Shown here piece by piece: positions 63,224 to 64,000 of a stretch of DNA of 64,000 bases (the first letter of the stretch is position 1; each line of letters opens with the position of its first letter). The notes below the pieces were generated by a model. That model saw nothing but the letters and a program-made list of their open reading frames with translations. It was not told where the DNA came from and made no database searches. Made by a program: the position numbers and the translations under genes. The DNA is from Streptomyces sp. Edi2. GTDB taxonomy: Bacteria > Actinomycetota > Actinomycetes > Streptomycetales > Streptomycetaceae. Where the stretch lies: positions 2,356,001 to 2,420,000 of the forward strand of contig NZ_JBEJGX010000003.1 of NCBI RefSeq assembly GCF_040253635.1, written 5' to 3'.

Positions 63224-63871
63224 ATGACGAACCTCCGTACCCTGACCGCCGGTTCCGCCACGGCTCCTCTCCCCTCCCACCCTGTCCGCCCCGCCTCGCA
63301 CCCCCCGCATCCCCCGCGCCACCGGCTGCGCGCCGTGGCGCCGGACGAGGCCCAGGCGTCGCCCGTGACGGCCCCGGGCGAAGGCGCCTCGCCCCACGGC
63401 GTCCCCTCCGTCGCCGAGTTGCTGGACTCCGGCGCCACCTGGATTCCGGCCCCGCAGCACAGCCTGCCCGCACTCCCCGGCCGCCCGCCGATGGTCGGCT
63501 ATCTCGTCCTCGTACCGGCCGAGCAGGTCGCGACCGCCCCGCCGCCGGCCGCCGCCGCTCCCGGGGTGAGCGCGCCGACCGGCGACGAGATCGTGCGGAT
63601 CGACCCCGAACAGCGCACCGCGCAGGTCCAGGGCCAACCGCTGGACCTGACGTACCTCGAATTCGAGCTGCTGGCCCATCTGGTCGCGCATCCGCACCGG
63701 GTGCACACCCGCGACCAGCTGGTGTCCACGGTGTGGGGCTACGGGCACATCGGCGACGGGCGTACGGTCGATGTTCATGTCGCCCGGCTGCGGCGCAAGT
63801 TGGGTGCCGCGCACCGGTCGTCGATCGTGACGGTGCGGCGGGTCGGCTACAAGTACGTGCCGGGCATCTGA
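63224..63871 (+). CDS. Winged-helix (OmpR-type DNA-binding) regulator without receiver domain
   Basis: 215 aa from ATG 63224. The first ~110 residues are Pro/Ala/His-rich and low complexity (SHPVRPASHPPHPPRHRLRA), with VPSVAELLDSGATWIPAP and MVGYLVLVPAEQ. The C-terminal ~95 residues are an OmpR-type winged helix (LDLTYLEFELLAHLVAHPH, RDQLVSTVWGYGHIGDGRTV, VHVARLRRKLG, VRRVGYKYVPG). There is no phosphorylatable receiver. Its mRNA probably starts ahead of the leader peptide, so it may be controlled by attenuation. A terminator follows. Confidence 0.9.
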   Translation: MTNLRTLTAGSATAPLPSHPVRPASHPPHPPRHRLRAVAPDEAQASPVTAPGEGASPHGVPSVAELLDSGATWIPAPQHSLPALPGRPPMVGYLVLVPAEQVATAPPPAAAAPGVSAPTGDEIVRIDPEQRTAQVQGQPLDLTYLEFELLAHLVAHPHRVHTRDQLVSTVWGYGHIGDGRTVDVHVARLRRKLGAAHRSSIVTVRRVGYKYVPGI

Positions 63872-63876
63872 GGCCC

Positions 63877-63913
63877 GGATGCCTTGAGGCCGGGGTCCGG
63901 CTTCAAGGCATCC
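63877..63913 (+). terminator. Terminator after the winged-helix gene
   Basis: 17-bp arms GGATGCCTTGAGGCCGG and CCGGCTTCAAGGCATCC (one mismatch) with loop GGT. Beyond it 63929-63985 repeats GGAACCGCTCCCCCGCCC twice. Confidence 0.85.
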
Positions 63914-64000
63914 CCGTGAGGGCGGCCGGGTGGGAGGAACCGCTCCCCCGCCCGGCCCCGGGTGGGGGAACCGCTCCCCCGCCCCGCCTCACAGCGCGCG

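Overview
The window is high-GC actinobacterial DNA that reads as Streptomyces chromosome core. The evidence is the strong third-position G/C bias, many GTG starts, GlnR-type boxes, rare TTA codons, and a gene order I recognise from streptomycete cores: nadA, then pspA, cobalamin genes, pepA-lpdA-sucB-aceE, lipB-lipA, glnA and glnII. Everything here is read by eye; no database search was run.

Region by region. 1-437 is the 3' end of nadA. 694-4439 is an accessory patch: a small secreted DUF4430-like protein behind a 16-bp iterated array, a divergent Cys-rich protein, an XRE regulator with two tandemly duplicated DUF397 genes, and a 36-codon peptide gene 11 nt upstream of a RiPP-type PIMT-like methyltransferase (an imiditide-like candidate, the most interesting item here). 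4631-9954 is a histidine kinase, response regulator and RND exporter on the minus strand. 10063-11196 holds pspA and pspAA. 11512-20248 is a DUF3043 membrane protein, cobU (fused to a metallo-hydrolase-like domain), cobT and cobS, interrupted by a lysyl-phosphatidylglycerol synthase-like gene and two membrane proteins. 20460-29250 carries pepA and the 2-oxoacid dehydrogenase parts lpdA (E3), sucB (E2) and aceE (E1), with a GntR regulator and a palindrome before aceE. 29251-30350 is a 1.1-kb gene-free block with a 134-bp inverted repeat. 30351-39553 holds a WYL regulator, an SDR, a membrane-anchored sigma-like protein, DUF4240, an epimerase, a flavin oxidoreductase and a TPR-type regulator. 39829-42936 is lipB, lipA and two short-range neighbours; lipoate made and attached by LipB/LipA is what SucB needs, so these loci are functionally linked. 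43350-45566 is an RDD protein and glnA behind two GlnR-like boxes.

45876-59426 lies between the two glutamine synthetase genes and is accessory: a HAD protein, a lower-GC beta-helix membrane protein with two TTA codons, an SRPBCC protein, an Fpg/Nei glycosylase, then a carnitine-acyltransferase-like enzyme, an Fe(II)/2OG oxygenase, an old-yellow-enzyme type reductase with PadR regulator and operator, an AMP-forming ligase and a Gfo/Idh/MocA oxidoreductase. 59787-64000 is glnII, DUF6891, a rhomboid-like protein, a 34-aa Cys-Cys leader peptide with attenuator-like hairpins, and a winged-helix regulator.

A recurring trait is short tandem repeats (14, 17, 33 bp and others) that start at or just past stop codons.
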